A stretch of DNA of 5,896 bases from Lachnospiraceae bacterium UBA3802 (lineage in GTDB: Bacteria; Bacillota; Clostridia; Lachnospirales; Lachnospiraceae): positions 7,971 to 13,866 of the forward strand of contig DFEM01000186.1 of assembly GCA_002369155.1 (NCBI GenBank), in the 5' to 3' direction. The translations under genes were made by a program, and so were the position numbers. Below the pieces are notes generated by a model. That model searched no databases, was not told where the DNA came from, and saw only the letters and a program-made list of their open reading frames with translations. Below are positions 5,725 through 5,896 of the stretch, in pieces (within the stretch, counting starts at the first letter, position 1; each line of letters opens with the position of its first letter).

Positions 5725-5896
5725 ATGGATGTCAGTCAGTATTTGGATATTTTTATAGACGAGACTAAAGAACATTTGCAAAATCTCAATACCCATATTC
5801 TCGAACTTGAACAGGATGGCGAGAATATGGATACGATTAACGAGATTTTCCGTGCAGCCCACTCCCTTAAGGGTATGGCAGGTACCATGGGCTTTA
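5725..5896 (+). CDS. cheA: Chemotaxis histidine kinase CheA, N-terminal fragment (cut by window edge)
   Basis: Only the first 57 residues are present. They form the start of the P1 histidine phosphotransfer domain: a first helix (MDVSQYLDIFIDETKEHL), a second helix, and the phosphorylation motif FRAAHSLKGMAGTMGF with phospho-accepting H46. CheA autophosphorylates here and passes the phosphate to CheY, and in most bacteria also to the CheB receiver, which is missing from the neighbouring CheB. Dimerisation, kinase and CheW-like domains must lie beyond the right edge. Start at ATG 5725 is supported by GGAGGG at 5712-5717. The truncation is caused by the window and is not a broken gene. Confidence 0.95.
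   Translation, partial: MDVSQYLDIFIDETKEHLQNLNTHILELEQDGENMDTINEIFRAAHSLKGMAGTMGF

Overview
The window is a stretch of a flagellar/chemotaxis gene cluster, with every gene on the + strand. The order is flhA, flhF, flhG (ylxH), a YcgR/YpfA-type PilZ gene, cheB, and the first 57 codons of cheA, which runs off the right edge. The order flhA-flhF-flhG, a soluble YpfA-like PilZ protein, strong AGGAGG-type ribosome binding sites, one TTG start and the moderately AT-rich base use all fit a motile Firmicute. My best guess is the Clostridia, probably a Lachnospiraceae relative of Roseburia, Eubacterium rectale or Butyrivibrio. That assignment rests on remembered gene order and protein style, not on a search.

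Layout. Bases 1-36 hold two adjacent perfect hairpins that look like the end of a dispersed palindromic element cut by the left edge. They lie just upstream of the flhA ribosome binding site. From 66 to 4988, flhA, flhF, flhG and the PilZ gene are tightly packed: 1-nt overlap, 20-nt gap, 4-nt overlap. A clean intrinsic terminator (4991-5020) follows the PilZ stop. The 157-nt gap to cheB also holds a long imperfect dyad (5049-5091) and an extended -10 promoter-like sequence (5097-5105), so cheB-cheA probably begins a new transcription unit. cheB and cheA are 3 nt apart, and the cheA ribosome binding site lies inside the cheB 3' end.

How the genes work together. FlhA is the gate and cargo-docking protein of the flagellar type III export apparatus. 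FlhF (SRP-type GTPase) and FlhG (MinD-type ATPase) set where and how many flagella are built. The PilZ protein probably senses c-di-GMP and acts on the motor or stator. CheB and CheA belong to the chemoreceptor signalling array. The cluster therefore covers assembly, placement, speed control and steering.

Nothing here looks like a wholly new system. The points most worth a second look are: CheB is a bare methylesterase domain with no receiver domain; a terminator, dyad and promoter split the cluster at pilZ/cheB; the palindromic element sits before flhA; and the FlhF G3 motif is altered. All catalytic and nucleotide-binding motifs in the other genes appear intact, and I saw no frameshift or broken gene.
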